From NCBI GenBank assembly GCA_014529385.2, contig CM043944.1, positions 171,611,740 to 171,675,739 of the forward strand: a stretch of DNA of 64,000 nt, in the 5' to 3' direction. Shown here piece by piece: positions 11,623-22,745 of the stretch; position 1 is the stretch's first letter, and each line of letters opens with the position of its first letter. Position numbers and translations under genes: made by a program. This stretch comes from Adiantum capillus-veneris (taxonomy: Eukaryota > Streptophyta > Polypodiopsida > Polypodiales > Pteridaceae). The notes under the pieces are model-generated. The model was not told the origin of the DNA. It was given only the letters and a program-made list of their open reading frames with translations, and did no database searches.

Positions 11623-12082
11623 AATCAAGGCCCCTGTGTGAATGGTTAAGTCTGTCAAAACAAAGTAGAAGGTTCGAACCTTGTCAAGACCAGGGACCTC
11701 GTCAAGAACCAACTTGGCTTATAGTGAGCAATAATGTCGTCTTTACATAGGCAAAAACATACCCTTATGCTTGCACCAGATCTGGATTTGTGTCAACTTT
11801 GTGGCCTACCACTACCACCGCTAACAGACAGCGCTATAGCCGGAATTTTGTGGCCTACCAAAGATAGAAAATGCTGCAAAAAACATTGCAGCCCGTCAAA
11901 CAAGGAAACCTAATGTGTCGAGTTTGCATATGCAGAGTACGTTCACACAGGTAGAGCTTTGGCAGTGTTGCAACACTATGAGGTTGGGACATACTGGGAG
12001 AGACTAAGGCCCCCCCCACAGGGCTGCCCCTCACCCTAGGGGGAGACAGTGTAGACAAACTGAGGCAAGACATAGGGTTACG

Positions 12083-12206
<124 letters not shown>

Positions 12207-12211
12207 ATTGG

Positions 12212-13920
12212 AAAGGGCTGAAAATGAGCAGGCTAGAGGTATGCCAAAATGGCTGGTGTACACTTTGTGTGACAGTAAATTCGATGCACCTTTGTCTAGT
12301 CGTACTCGTTTAGGCTCTCGCCATGCATCTTATGCATCAGATTGTTATGCTTTGGCTTTGTCTAGTTTACATGATGTTGAGGAGCCTCTATCTTTTGATG
12401 AAGCATAGAATTCAGAAAATTGGATGCCTGCCATGCAATCAGAATATGATGCACTTATAGAGAATGACACATGGACTTTATGTGATTTGCCTCCTGGCAA
12501 AAAGGCCATTGGTACGAAGTGGGTTTACAAGTTGAAACGCAAGCCGGATGGTGAGATCGATCTCCATAAGGCTGGACTTGTTGCAAAGGGTTATGCATGG
12601 CAGAAAGGCATAGATTATGAAGAGACTTTTGCTCCCACTTGTCGTATGACTACTGTGCGTTTTCTATGTGCATTGGCAGCTCACTTTGGTTGGGATGTAC
12701 ATCAATCAGACATTGTTATTGCTTTCTTGAATGGTGACATATTTGAGGAAGTTTATGTAACGCAGCCTCGCGGTTTTGTCATAAAAGGACAAGAGGAAAA
12801 AGTGTGCAAATGTAACAAGGCTTTGTATGGGTTGAAGCAATCTCCTCGTGCTTGGTATGAGAAAGCTGACACTCATTTGGTCAAACAAGGCTTTCGTAAC
12901 AGTCCAATAGAAAGCACATTGTATGTAAAGCATGAGGGTGATGTATTTCTCATCGTGGTTCTTTATGTTGATGATTTGCTGATCATTGGACCAAATGAGA
13001 GACATATTGATGAATGTAAGGCTGATTTGAATGCTACTTTCAAGATGAAAGATTTGGGGCTGTTGCATCATTATTTGGGTATACAGTTTAAGCAGTGTGA
13101 TGGTGGTATTGCCTTGTGTCAGAAAAGTTACATAGAGACATTGCTATGTAAGTTTGGACTTGAGGATTGCAAACCTATTGCCACTCCCATGGAAACAGGT
13201 TTGAAGTTGAGTCTACATGATGTTGGTGATCCTGCTGAGGTCACTCTTTACCAAACTGTTGTTGGCTGCCTCATTTATGTATGCAACACAAGGCCAGATA
13301 TTCAGTTTGTAGTCTCACAGGTCAGCAGATTTATGCATAGCCCAGGGTCTAAGCATTGGCAGGCTGTCAAGAGGATTTTCCGCTACCTTAGTGGCACTTT
13401 ACATCTTGGATTGTTTTATCCCAAGGGGGGATCATTGCCGCCAGACTTACATGCTTTTTCGGACTCAGATTGGGCTGGTTGTTTTGACACGCGAGTCTCC
13501 ACAAGTGGTTTTTGTTTCATGCTTGGCAACTCATGTATATCATGGTTGAGCAAGAAGCAACCTACTGTGGCCACTACTAGTTGTGAGGATGAGTACAGGG
13601 CAGTCTTCACAGCTACGGTTGAGTGTGTATGGCTCAGACGCCTTATGGCTGATTTGGGTGTTGGACAGGACACTGCCAACACTATCTACACTGACAGTTA
13701 GAGCGCATTGGCAGTTGTGAGGAACCCAGTTTTTCATGCTTGCACAAAGCACATTGAGGTGCATTACCACTATGTCAGGGATAGGCTCTCAGCAGGAGAG
13801 ATTAGCTTGGCTTATGTGCCAACACAGGACAACCTTGCAGATCTTTTCACAATGGCATTGTCTTGTGAGAAGCTTGAAGCTTTCCGCAAAGCTTTGGGCT
13901 TACTCCCCTTTGTGGACTGA
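12212..13920 (+). pseudogene. Copia A1 reverse transcriptase-RNase H
   Basis: The frame enters after the insert, has TAG at 12406-12408, and is then open from 12409 to 13698. Reverse transcriptase motifs are present: SDIVIAFLNGDIFEEVYVTQ, ALYGLKQSPRAWY and the catalytic VLYVDDLLI. RNase H motifs follow (FSDSDWAGCFDTRVSTSGF). A TAG at 13699-13701 replaces the CAG of A2 inside the SQSALAV segment. The remaining C-terminus ends with TGA at 13918-13920. The catalytic YVDD box is intact; the chain is cut by two C-to-T type stops and lacks its integrase C-terminus. Confidence 0.9.
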
Positions 13921-13983
13921 TCCTGTCCTTAGGGCATGGCTCTTCCCTTTACTCATGTGCCAGCTCTCGTTCACCGCATCACT

Positions 13984-13995
13984 CCAGGGGGGATT
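13984..13995 (+). promoter_or_regulatory. Polypurine tract of A1
   Basis: CCAGGGGGGATT lies directly before the 3' LTR and would prime plus-strand synthesis. The identical tract precedes the 3' LTR of A2 at about 53976-53987. Confidence 0.85.
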
Positions 13996-14221
13996 TGTTA
14001 CCATATACTTGTGGTAGTGATGTGTGTGAACACACTAGAACCGCCGGGGCATTTTTTCCCTCTTTAGGAGGTTTTTTCCCCCGTGCATTGTATATACGCC
14101 CATCACTCCAGGGCTATCCATCTTCCATTGCACACTAAGTAACACACTCTCTATTGTGTGCCTTGAGCTTCCTTCGTCTTCTCCAAGCTGTGTGTGTTTC
14201 TCTGCAACCCTAATTCCAACA
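13996..14221 (+). repeat. 3' LTR of copia A1
   Basis: It has the same ends and length as 6626-6851, with five base differences. It is followed by TTAAC (14222-14226), the target repeat. Confidence 0.95.
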
Positions 14222-14226
14222 TTAAC

Positions 14227-15710
14227 TATGTAATTGTAGGAACCACCATCATAAAAAAGGTTACTTGCATGGTTCTTAAATGGGTTCCACAGTAAGAAGC
14301 TTAGAGAGAAGGAGGTGCCTGCACCAACAAAGAAATTTAATGATTTGGTGCAACAAGCTCTGAAGCTTGAATAGCAGGAGAAGAAGGAGGGAGGTCACAA
14401 GAAGAGGACGTTTAGCAGTAGCAGTTCTTCCACTGAGAATTCTAATTCTAGTGAGACCCCCAACAGCTCTGAAAGCAGCTCATATGAAAAGAGCAAAGAC
14501 AAAGCCAAGAAGGGGTCTTGGTCTAGAAAGATTGATGAAATGGCCCGACAGATTGCTGAAATCAGCCAGACTAGACAACCGATTCGGAGAATGGAAACTT
14601 GGTGCTCAAGATGCAAATCTAAAGATCATGTTTCCAATGAATGTCCACAGTGTACCTATTTCAAAGCATATGGTCATTTATGAAAAATTTGTGGCATTCG
14701 CATTCATCACTTCAAGAAGGGAAAGGATTTGTTTGTAGTGGCATTTACCAAGGTTGAACTAGCCAAAGTAGAGACAACCGCTGTACCCCAAGAGGAGAAA
14801 TCAGGTACGAGTGGTACTGGTACTGGGCACGGTAGATACCAGGGAGGTACTGGCCGGGGCCGGGGTCAGGTGGTAACTTTGAAAATCGAAGCCTTAATTG
14901 TTATACTTGTGGTAAATATGGGCATTTTGCGGCTCAGTGTCAAGAAGCACCTAGCACTGCGGCTACTGAGGCAAAAGCCCCAGAGCCAGTTCCAGTACGA
15001 TTAGTTACATGTAGTAAAGGGGTAGTCATTGAGGAAATCCCAGATGAGCCGAAAAAACCAGTTAGTTCTGAAACTAGCAACTGGGCTCAGCTGAGAGAGG
15101 TATGGAAGGCAAAGGGCAAAGAGAAGGTAGTCGATGAATGGCAGGAGCAGAGAGAAATGGCGGCTAGGATCATAGAAGATCTAGCCAAGAAGCTACCAGA
15201 GCATCCAGAAGATACTAGCCCAGTCTTCTGAGAAAACAAAACCAGATCAGTCAGGTTCTGGGGTTCCTGAGACTATGCTGGATGCAGTTCAGGGACTCAT
15301 GGAAGAACTAGGGAATGTTAAATCAGATATAACTGCAATGGGAAATAGTGAAGGGGCCACAACAGGTACCAGAATAGAGGAGTGGCACTATACAAATAGT
15401 CAAGATTCCTCAAGTTCTGATAATAACTTTGATCAAGAGATAGATAAGAAACTCATGTTAAGATCTTTGAAAGAATTCATAAATTGACAGTTGAATTAGA
15501 CGACATCAAAAAAACTTTGAAGCAACAAAATTCATCAGAAAGCGAAGAAAAGCTGAAGCGGATGCCAGAGTAGTTGACTTGGCAGCTGTCAGATATGATG
15601 AACTGTTGGTGATTCAGGTAGATTACAAAGTTAGGAAACACTGGGAGCCACTATCCGGTGTCATATTGGATGGAGGGGCAGGATGTGGGATGGGTGTCTA
15701 ATCTCACTCC
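14227..15710 (+). pseudogene. Gypsy 'beta' gag C-terminus, zinc knuckles and protease start
   Basis: This continues the gag interrupted at 6625. After several stops it reads a Ser-rich segment (STENSNSSETPNSSESSSYE), then CSRCKSKDHVSNEC (first CCHC zinc knuckle, near 14610). A second knuckle, CYTCGKYGHFAAQC, lies near 14920. A charged linker (VWKAKGKEKVVDEWQEQREM) and a retropepsin-like VILDGGAGCGMG follow near 15660. Zinc knuckles bind element RNA during packaging. The frame is broken many times, and the element stops before any reverse transcriptase. Confidence 0.7.
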
Positions 15711-16591
15711 TATCTTATTGCAGACATAGCGAGAACCATATAATTGCCAATCCATGCAACGAAGCTAACTCAACTAGTACATAGAGGCTACCAAAGGTTG
15801 TCAATATCTTGGCAAACAACAAACAACTCGCATCTAACTGAAGCTACACTCAAATGACTGAAATCACCAAAAGCTAATCGCTCATCGACAAACAAATCAC
15901 ATCCGTTACAGCATCAAATGACATCCAAATATAATGAAACTTCTAGGGCATGTTTATAAGACCTAAGCGGACATGCTTATGGTCTCAAATATTACTTTAG
16001 ATCAAGTGCAAAAATCGCGATTATTAACAACAATGAGTTTTTGACCTAGTCGTTTTCGACCCAGAATGCATCTAAATGCTTAGCAATGATTCCTCAATAC
16101 CCCACCTATACTTAGTTTTTTATTTTAAATCTTAAATTCCTACTTATGATGAGATTAGGCTATGGGTCGGCGATGCCAAAATCTACAAAATATTGTGAAA
16201 TGCTTACGTCAATGCGTAGAGCTCTTACCTGCGGTTGCAATGCAACAAATGCAACTGCATTGTGACAATCGGGGAGGGAGTAGGAAGCACGAGAAGGAGA
16301 GAAGTGAGCGTCATTAGCTCACCTTGTGTTTCTATTAACCAAAACTTATGAAAAGCTTACAGAAATTGACTTTTATACCTTAGCCAAGTTTTTTGGTAGT
16401 CAAAACTAATAATGTGGGAGCTCTAACTAAAGACAGGTTGATACAATCTGGAAGCTTGTAGCCCTGACTCATCAATTACAATCTTTATCCGGAAAGTAGG
16501 AGTTACAATATTCCCAATTCATCAAAATAATAAATGTTTTCACAATGAAAGCTTTGAAAAATGGTATCCGAGTTAGCTTGATGCTAACATC
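15711..16591. other. Unassigned A/T-rich spacer
   Basis: I see no protein motif or clear repeat. The text contains many short AAATC/CTAA-rich stretches and may be decayed LTR or intergenic DNA. Confidence 0.5.
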
Positions 16592-16627
16592 TCCCTCCCC
16601 CCCCCCCCCCCCCCCCCCTCCCCCCCT
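16592..16627. repeat. Poly-C tract
   Basis: This is a run of about 22 consecutive C residues within a C/T tract. On the minus strand it is a poly-G run that could form stacked-G structures. Its exact length is unreliable, because such runs are hard to sequence. Confidence 0.85.
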
Positions 16628-16653
16628 CACCTATGTCTTCCCTTGACACAGCT

Positions 16654-17622
16654 TTATGGGCTGAAGTAATCTTTGGGTTGACAGCTGGCGAGATGGTCTT
16701 TAAGCGCGCGTAAGGCTTTCTCATATCTGAATCTTCTTTCTTTGTCAGGAACCTGTAAGAACTGCATGGTGATTCTGTTTTTAAGCTCAATGGCTGAATA
16801 GCCAACAACTCTAGAGGTTAGGTTGCTTGTCACTAGCCCAAATATCTTCGTTTTCCAAGTGAAGAACCCTATATAGAATGCTTCCTCAAACGCAAACATA
16901 TTACTTGAGGTCAGAAACATGCATCCGGTGTAGAAGCGGCTTAGGTCATAGCAGAGACCCTTATTGCCTTTGAGGAATGACATCCATGGTGCCCCTGCTT
17001 GCTCTCGCTCGTGAAAGGCTTCAATGCATGTAAGCAACATTTGACAGATCTTGTATAGCATAGCACATGAAAGGGCAGGAAGGATTTTGAAGAATTTCAT
17101 GGTGCCCGTTAGGGTTTTCACCATGTATTCCTGTGTCCGTGTTCCTTACTCTGGAGCTGGAAATCTTGGATGGTTCATCCATGTAGGCCGCTTCTTAGTC
17201 AGAGCCTCATGTGCTTGCCATGTCCTTACCCATGGTACAGGACAAAAAGTTGTGTCTTTCTAAAGGGCTACAGGTGCTCTTGTGAATAGAACCATATATC
17301 GGAGATTCTTGTTCAACCAGCTCTTTCTCCACTTGGGGTGGACATCCTCTGCGCCTTCTGTCTTCATATATTTATACAGTCTCTCTTTTATTTGTAACAG
17401 CTCTACCTTGATCAAAGGATGTGGCAATGTTTGTTGATGCCATTGTGAATTGATTTGGTTGGGAGTGAGCTGAGTGACATTAACTAAATGGAGAACTCTC
17501 GGCTCCCAATCCATCACTGCTGTCCATTTTTCATCTGTCTTCTGAGCAACTTGTTCTTTGAGTGCATCTTCCTCATCTTTAGATAGCTGGACCATGAGCA
17601 CTTGCTCAGCATCTGTCAGTGG
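16654..17622 (-). pseudogene. Unrecognised coiled-coil host protein, C-terminal part
   Basis: One minus-strand frame continues from the right edge of element gamma (17622) to a stop at 16654, with TAG (17260) and TAA inside. It reads PLTDAEQVLMVQLSKDEEDA, then TQLTPNQINSQWHQQT, WRKSWLNKNLRYMVLFTR, a hydrophobic stretch (FFKILPALSCAMLYKICQML), and ends LKDHLASCQPKDYFSP. I do not recognise the family. Its N-terminal part lies at 24060-25290; removing gamma with one GTGG repeat joins the two frames. Whether it was a cellular gene or part of another transposon is open. Confidence 0.5.
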
Positions 17623-19182
17623 TGACAAGAGAAAAGCGAACCCCAAACCCCGACGGCCTCTAAAACACCGGGGACCGAATGGCGCGCCTCGAGCCTGTCA
17701 TGGTAAATCAAATAGGGGCACCACCTAGCTTCAGCGGCTAGGACGCAAACAACACACCACCATAACAAAGTTTCCATCCAAGAGAGATGGATGCTTGGGA
17801 GTAATGATGAAGAGGAAAGGGAATGAGATCAAGTGAGAGAGAGAGAGAGAGAGAGAGAGAGTGAGGGAGGGAGTATAGCGGCTTAGTACTTAGGCACCAC
17901 AAAAGGATGGCGAATCCGCACACCCTTCACACATACACAAGCTCACTCCAAACACAAGATTAGGTGGCGATTCTGCACACCTCACATGGGCAAAATATTG
18001 CAAGAAAACATACTCACAAAACCTCAAGCTTTATTTAGAGAATAAGGCGATGAAATGGGGAGCATACGGTAGGGGAATGAGAAGGGAGAGAGTGGTAGAG
18101 CACATGGCGGATAGGTGGGAGTTGATGGCGAAGACTCGCACGAGGGTTATGGACATCATCCTTCATTTAGTTTCCCTTCATCTTCAATAGCCCAAGGGTG
18201 TAGAGGTCATGCTAAAGACGAGCATGGTGATTGCGGTGATGGTGATGGTGTGGGTGTGTGTGTGTGCACTAGGCACACACAGTGCATAGTGTACTCTTTG
18301 GTGATGGTGTGTGTGTGTTTAGTGTGATGGTGACCCCTCTTTATATTAGGGAGGAGGGGGGAGGAATTCTAGAATTTAGAAATGAAGAAATCATTATCTA
18401 CATAGGCCATGTGACTATGGGCCCCACTTGTCTGGCTGTGTGTATATGTGCCAGAACAGCAGTCTCATGAGAGAGAGACTAAGAGAGAGAGATGGGTTGA
18501 TGAAAAAACGTGAAAGGTGACATGGAGAATAAAGTAAATACAAGAGGGGAGAGAGGGGAGTGTATTGAGAGGTGCATCTTTGTGCAGATGTGTGTGAACA
18601 CAAGAAAAATCAGGTAACCAGTGGGTGGGGATGGGTCTGTGGGCACCTTTTTTAGTGAAACTGAGTGTGTGTGAGTGTGGGGGAGGCTATTTAGCTACAA
18701 GACAAGAGACATGGCGCCCTTTAGAGAGAGAGGGGGATATTTGGGTCATGGGATATGATAGGAGAGAGAAAGAGGGGGTGGGGTATACTCTTTTGGAAGA
18801 TAGGGTAAGTTCCCTGTGAGTTAGGGTGCATTATTGGTGAGTTATAATGCATTATTGGTGAGAGGTGGGGTAGCTTGAGGGGAGAGAGAAAGGAGAAAGG
18901 ACAAGGGGAAGAGAGAGGGGGTTGGCCTTTTGAGTGGAGGAGAGGAAAAGGGACACACGGTGGGGCAACAATGAAGAAAAAGGAGGCAAGGTGGGGATGG
19001 GCTGCCCATTAGGCATGAGGTGGCCTATTTTACCTTTCTTATATATTTACATAATCATACTTTATTTTTTTTCTTACTTTTTTCCAATGCCTTTTATCAC
19101 TCCCTCCCTAAGAGGAGGTTTTCATGGGGTGGGGACGAGAGAAGAGGGGTATGGGAGCTTGGCTTGTGAAAAGCCCCCATCA
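17623..19182 (-). repeat. 3' LTR of gamma (left)
   Basis: A 1560-bp LTR with GA and GT tracts (17835-17861; near 18254), ending AAGCCCCCATCA. It is closely similar to 22502-24055 with small indels. The minus-strand 5' end is TGATGGGGGCTTTT. Confidence 0.9.
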
Positions 19183-19198
19183 TTAGCCCTCCCCTTTT
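19183..19198 (-). promoter_or_regulatory. Polypurine tract of gamma
   Basis: The minus strand reads AAAAGGGGAGGGCTAA immediately before the LTR start TGATGGGG. This is the expected plus-strand primer position. Confidence 0.8.
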
Positions 19199-19277
19199 GG
19201 CTAGAGGCATTCATGCTTCTAGCTCTGACTCTGATTCTTCTTCCACTTAGCTGTAGGAGCCGATATCGAGTTGCCTT

Positions 19278-20317
19278 TTAAATTAGCCATTCCATTTGGC
19301 CATTGGTGAGATTTCTGGGATATTCATGAATCTGTAACAGGTCCGGGTGATAGCTTGTTTCTTGGAATAGTGTGAGTTGATTAAACGGGAAGCCCATGGC
19401 TTCCAAAACTCTGAGCCAGTGTCCTCCTGGATCCCAAGTGAAAAATAGGATCATTGTCTGTAGTGTCCGGACAATAAAATTTTCATGCCAAATTGGACCA
19501 AATTTGTAATCACCAGTAGCGAGAGGGGAAATGAGCATCTTGGCTCCTGTAAAGACAGAACTGAAAATTATGATTCCCAAGAGTGTACCAAGAATCCACC
19601 ATATATGGCCGCCTTGTTGGTGTGGTGAGCTCAAGTTGTCTTCAGAGTGCTGCTTACTGCCATTAGAAAAAATTGCAAGCATATCATGCTTCTTTTGGGT
19701 GTGCTCAAACATGTGAGCTTCCTTACCGATGCTAATAGCAAGCCACCTACCTTGTGGCTTAAATACAAGCGTAATCCACTTACCTTTCTCCAAAGAGAGG
19801 ATGCACTATTTGTAAAAAATTGTACCAAATTGCGAATGAGGTCTTCATTCTTGAATTTTATCAGGTTTTTGTCTATCCATGGCTCCTTTGCTCTTATCTC
19901 CATGCTGATCTTCTCTCTATATGTTATAGCGGCTAGCCATAGCCATAGGTCTGATGCATCCCATGCAAACACAATGCTGTGTTGTGGAGGAGTTTGGAAC
20001 ATCCTTAAACGGTTGGCAACATATTGATCATCAAACTTACTATGAACATCCTCACATAAGCTGGAGGCATTACCCATCTCCAAGTTTATAACACCCTTCA
20101 GTAGACTAGAGGCATTACCCATCTCTAAGTCTATAACACTACACAATAAAGTCTTGCTCAGATGCCATGCCTCTGGAGCAATATCCAACTCCAAACCTTC
20201 AGTCATACTTACCTCTTCGTTATGGTCCTCTAGTGAAACTGCCTTGATGCAAGATTCCTTTAGCTTGCTACACTGTCCTGGGTCCATGCTGGTGCACAAG
20301 CTTCCGTTTTCAAAGCC
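19278..20317 (-). pseudogene. Gamma second frame, membrane-segment protein (unrecognised)
   Basis: This follows gag in the same frame after a TAG at 20318-20320. It reads CTSMDPGQCSKLKESCIKAV, an imperfect internal repeat (VIDLEMGNASSLLKG / VINLEMGNASSLCED), FAWDASDLWLWLAAITYREK and KFKNEDLIRNLVQFF. After a frame slip near 19800 it continues GKWITLVFKPQGRWLAISIG. It then has a strongly hydrophobic stretch, IWWILGTLLGIIIFSSVF, long enough for one membrane span, and ends at TAA 19278. I know no gag-only element protein like this. Env-like, captured host gene or fused gag C-terminus are all possible. Confidence 0.5.
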
Positions 20318-21643
20318 CTACCCTTTGCTTGATATGTTGTCCATCTTCTGCAAAGCCTTGCTAACAAGCTGGTTTTCCTCTTCTCTTGTGTCTTTCATGA
20401 CCTTTGCATTCCTCTTACTCTGACGAGGCCTAATCAACACTTTACACCTTCTTATCCTTACTGCCCAATGCTGTCGATTGATCGCTTTGGTGCCTATTTC
20501 ATTCAAGGTTAAAGATGTACTCACATTTGTAACACAATTTTCTTGGCTTACCTCCCCCACCTGGGTAGCATCTTTTGATTCTTTAACCTCTTGTTCCACT
20601 GCTTCAGTTCTTTGAATAAACTTCTCGCTTGATCCTTCTTCGGTTACCTTCATCTTGACCTCTTCTGCAAGACCAATGATACTTGGTGTGCGGGTACCAA
20701 TTGGTGGTGGGCGTAGGATGATTGTAAGTGGTGATTGTGGTAGACGTAGAATTTGTGTGGGTGGGGCCGGTGCTCGGGGTGGGGGTGTTCTTTCTCTAGG
20801 GGGTGACAATTGGTTCCTCCTACCTCCTCTATTATAGTTTTGTCGTGGTTTGGGACAGTAGTACATACCGTGACAATCTTCTCCGCAGTTGTAGCAATGA
20901 TACTCCCTGTTTTGTCGTCGTGCTCTTCCAGGGTCTTGATCTCTTTCTTGAATCCTCCCTGGCTGTATTAAGTGGACAGACAAATTCTGCAGTTGGTCAG
21001 TCATATGGGCCAACATATCTTGTTGGTCATCTCTCACCCCAGGAGCCGGTGGTGGTGGTGGAATGGTGGTTGTCGTAGTTGCTGGTCGATGCGATGTTCC
21101 TGCTTCTGTTGACTCGATTTCTTTGGCTTTCATTTGCAGCTTCTTGTCCTTAAGGCGAGCAATCTCAAAGGCTAACTCGTACGTAGCCGGGAATCTACCT
21201 TTCACTTTCTCCTTGAGAAGCAGCCATAAGCCATGCATGAACCGATCTTTTTTTAGGAAATCGGGTGCAGCTTCCCCCCTTGCCAGTGACTCAACCCACC
21301 GTTCCCACAAATCCACAAATTTGGACTCATAGGTGGCATATTCTAAAAGACCCTCCTGCTTCAAGTCTCTCAACTAGTTCCACAACTTTTCTGAAGTGGT
21401 ACCTCCCACAAAGCGCCTCTTAAAAGCGGTTTTTAAGGGTTCCCAATCATCCTTGGTTGCTTGTGGAAGTGCATTGTACCATGATCTAGCTTCTAGCTTC
21501 ATGAGATGCTTAAAGATTCTAACCCGAGATTCATCCGTATCTTTGTTGATCACTACACATGCTACTTCAAAGTCATCTAGGAAGTCTGTTACCAAATCCT
21601 CCCCCTTCTTTCCTTTAAATGTTGGAAATGCTACACTTGCCAT
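20318..21643 (-). pseudogene. Gamma gag (Ty3/gypsy type, one internal TAG)
   Basis: The start MASVAFPTFKGKKGEDLVTD at 21643 opens a retrotransposon gag core (LEARSWYNALPQATKDDWEP; FKRRFVGG). A TAG at 21374-21376 interrupts KLWN/LRDLKQEG, where CAG would fit. The frame goes on with a Pro/Thr-rich linker (TTTTTIPPPPPAPG) and a CCHC zinc knuckle CYNCGEDCHGMYYC. A proline-rich segment and a charged tail (RPRQSKRNAKVMKDTREEEN) follow. Gag assembles particles and binds RNA. Apart from the single amber stop the 440-codon frame is open, so it is a recently damaged gene. Confidence 0.8.
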
Positions 21644-21726
21644 GATTACTGAGAGAGAGCTATAAAGACACACTGTCTAGCTTGCAAAAGTTTTTTTCTT
21701 CTTTACAAGGAGGCGTGTATACCCTC

Positions 21727-22428
21727 TTATACTAGGACATAGATTAAAACTTCAAACGGTACATTGCCTTGTACCAAAGGTAGGTCAAATGGTTGATCTG
21801 ATGCCAGAACCTCAAAAAATCGCTCCCCACCCAGCATGGTGTCAATGACGTGCTGGTAGTGAGCCTTCAAATCCAGTATTACCTTGATTGAGCGTACACG
21901 TGTTGGTATGTGTGATCTGTCTTGAGGTAGGTTGTACTGATTCATGTGAAGCTTAGAGGTGCTTAGTCACTGTCCAAGCTTGTGGGAGAGGGTGGTGTTC
22001 TTTCCTGAAACAAACTCAGTAGATCCCTAGTTTCTCTAGTGAGAGTGTGAGCCAATGATTCCGTTATCTGTGCTGCAGTATCAGGTGCGACTTGAAAACT
22101 GACTGTGATAATTACCTCGGTGACTTGAGTTACCCGATTCTCAAAGTAGAATAGTGTTGATTCTCTATTGTGTAGAGCTCCTTTCATTTTGTTGTTGTGG
22201 GTTGGTTGTAGGTTGCGGACATGGTTTCAACCTTCTCCTTCTTCTTCTTGGCACTTGGCCTATGTATATCCACTGGGTTTGGCGTGTTGGTTGACTCTCC
22301 CACTGCAAATCGATTACCGTTACGCCTGCCACTCGAGCTTCGATGGAGATGGGGAGTTCGTCTAGTTGTGCTTGGAGCTCTTCTTCTTCTGTCGTCCAAT
22401 TAGCAAATCCTGCTAGCCATTCATCCAT
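21727..22428 (-). other. Gamma leader with three short frames
   Basis: Between the primer region and gag, the minus strand has frames at 22428-22165 (MDEWLAGFANWTTEEEELQA, then an Arg run), 22187-21963 (MKGALHNRESTLFYF) and 21945-21727 (MNQYNLPQDRSHIPTRVRS). They are in different frames and together cover the leader. They may be one decayed N-terminal protein, spliced pieces or chance upstream frames. I cannot assign a role. Confidence 0.35.
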
Positions 22429-22482
22429 TCACAATAGTTTAGGGGTTTCATTCTTGTAAACTAAAGGGATTCATGAAAAGAT

Positions 22483-22501
22483 CCTCAACGGGGGCACCAA
22501 A
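22483..22501 (-). promoter_or_regulatory. Primer-binding region of gamma
   Basis: The minus strand directly after the LTR end (CCGTCA) reads TTTGGTGCCCCCGTTGAGG. The position fits a tRNA primer site, and the wording resembles gypsy primer regions of the TTTGGCGCC type. The matching tRNA has not been identified here. Confidence 0.65.
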
Positions 22502-22704
22502 TGACGGGAGCAAAGCGAACCCCGATGTCCTCTAAAACACCGGGGACTGAATGGCGCGCCTCGAGCCTGTCATGGTAAAGCAAACAGGGGCACCACCTAG
22601 CTTCAGCAGTTAGGACGCAAACAACACACCACCATAACAAAGTTTTCATCCAAGAGAGATGGATGCTTGGGAGTAATGATGAAGAGGAAAGGGAATGAGA
22701 TCAA

Positions 22705-22745
<41 letters not shown>

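Noticed and set aside
12706-13071. Minus-strand 121-residue frame opposite the copia reverse transcriptase
   Set aside because: It recurs at 52684-53049 only because the coding strand is conserved, and it has no recognisable domain.
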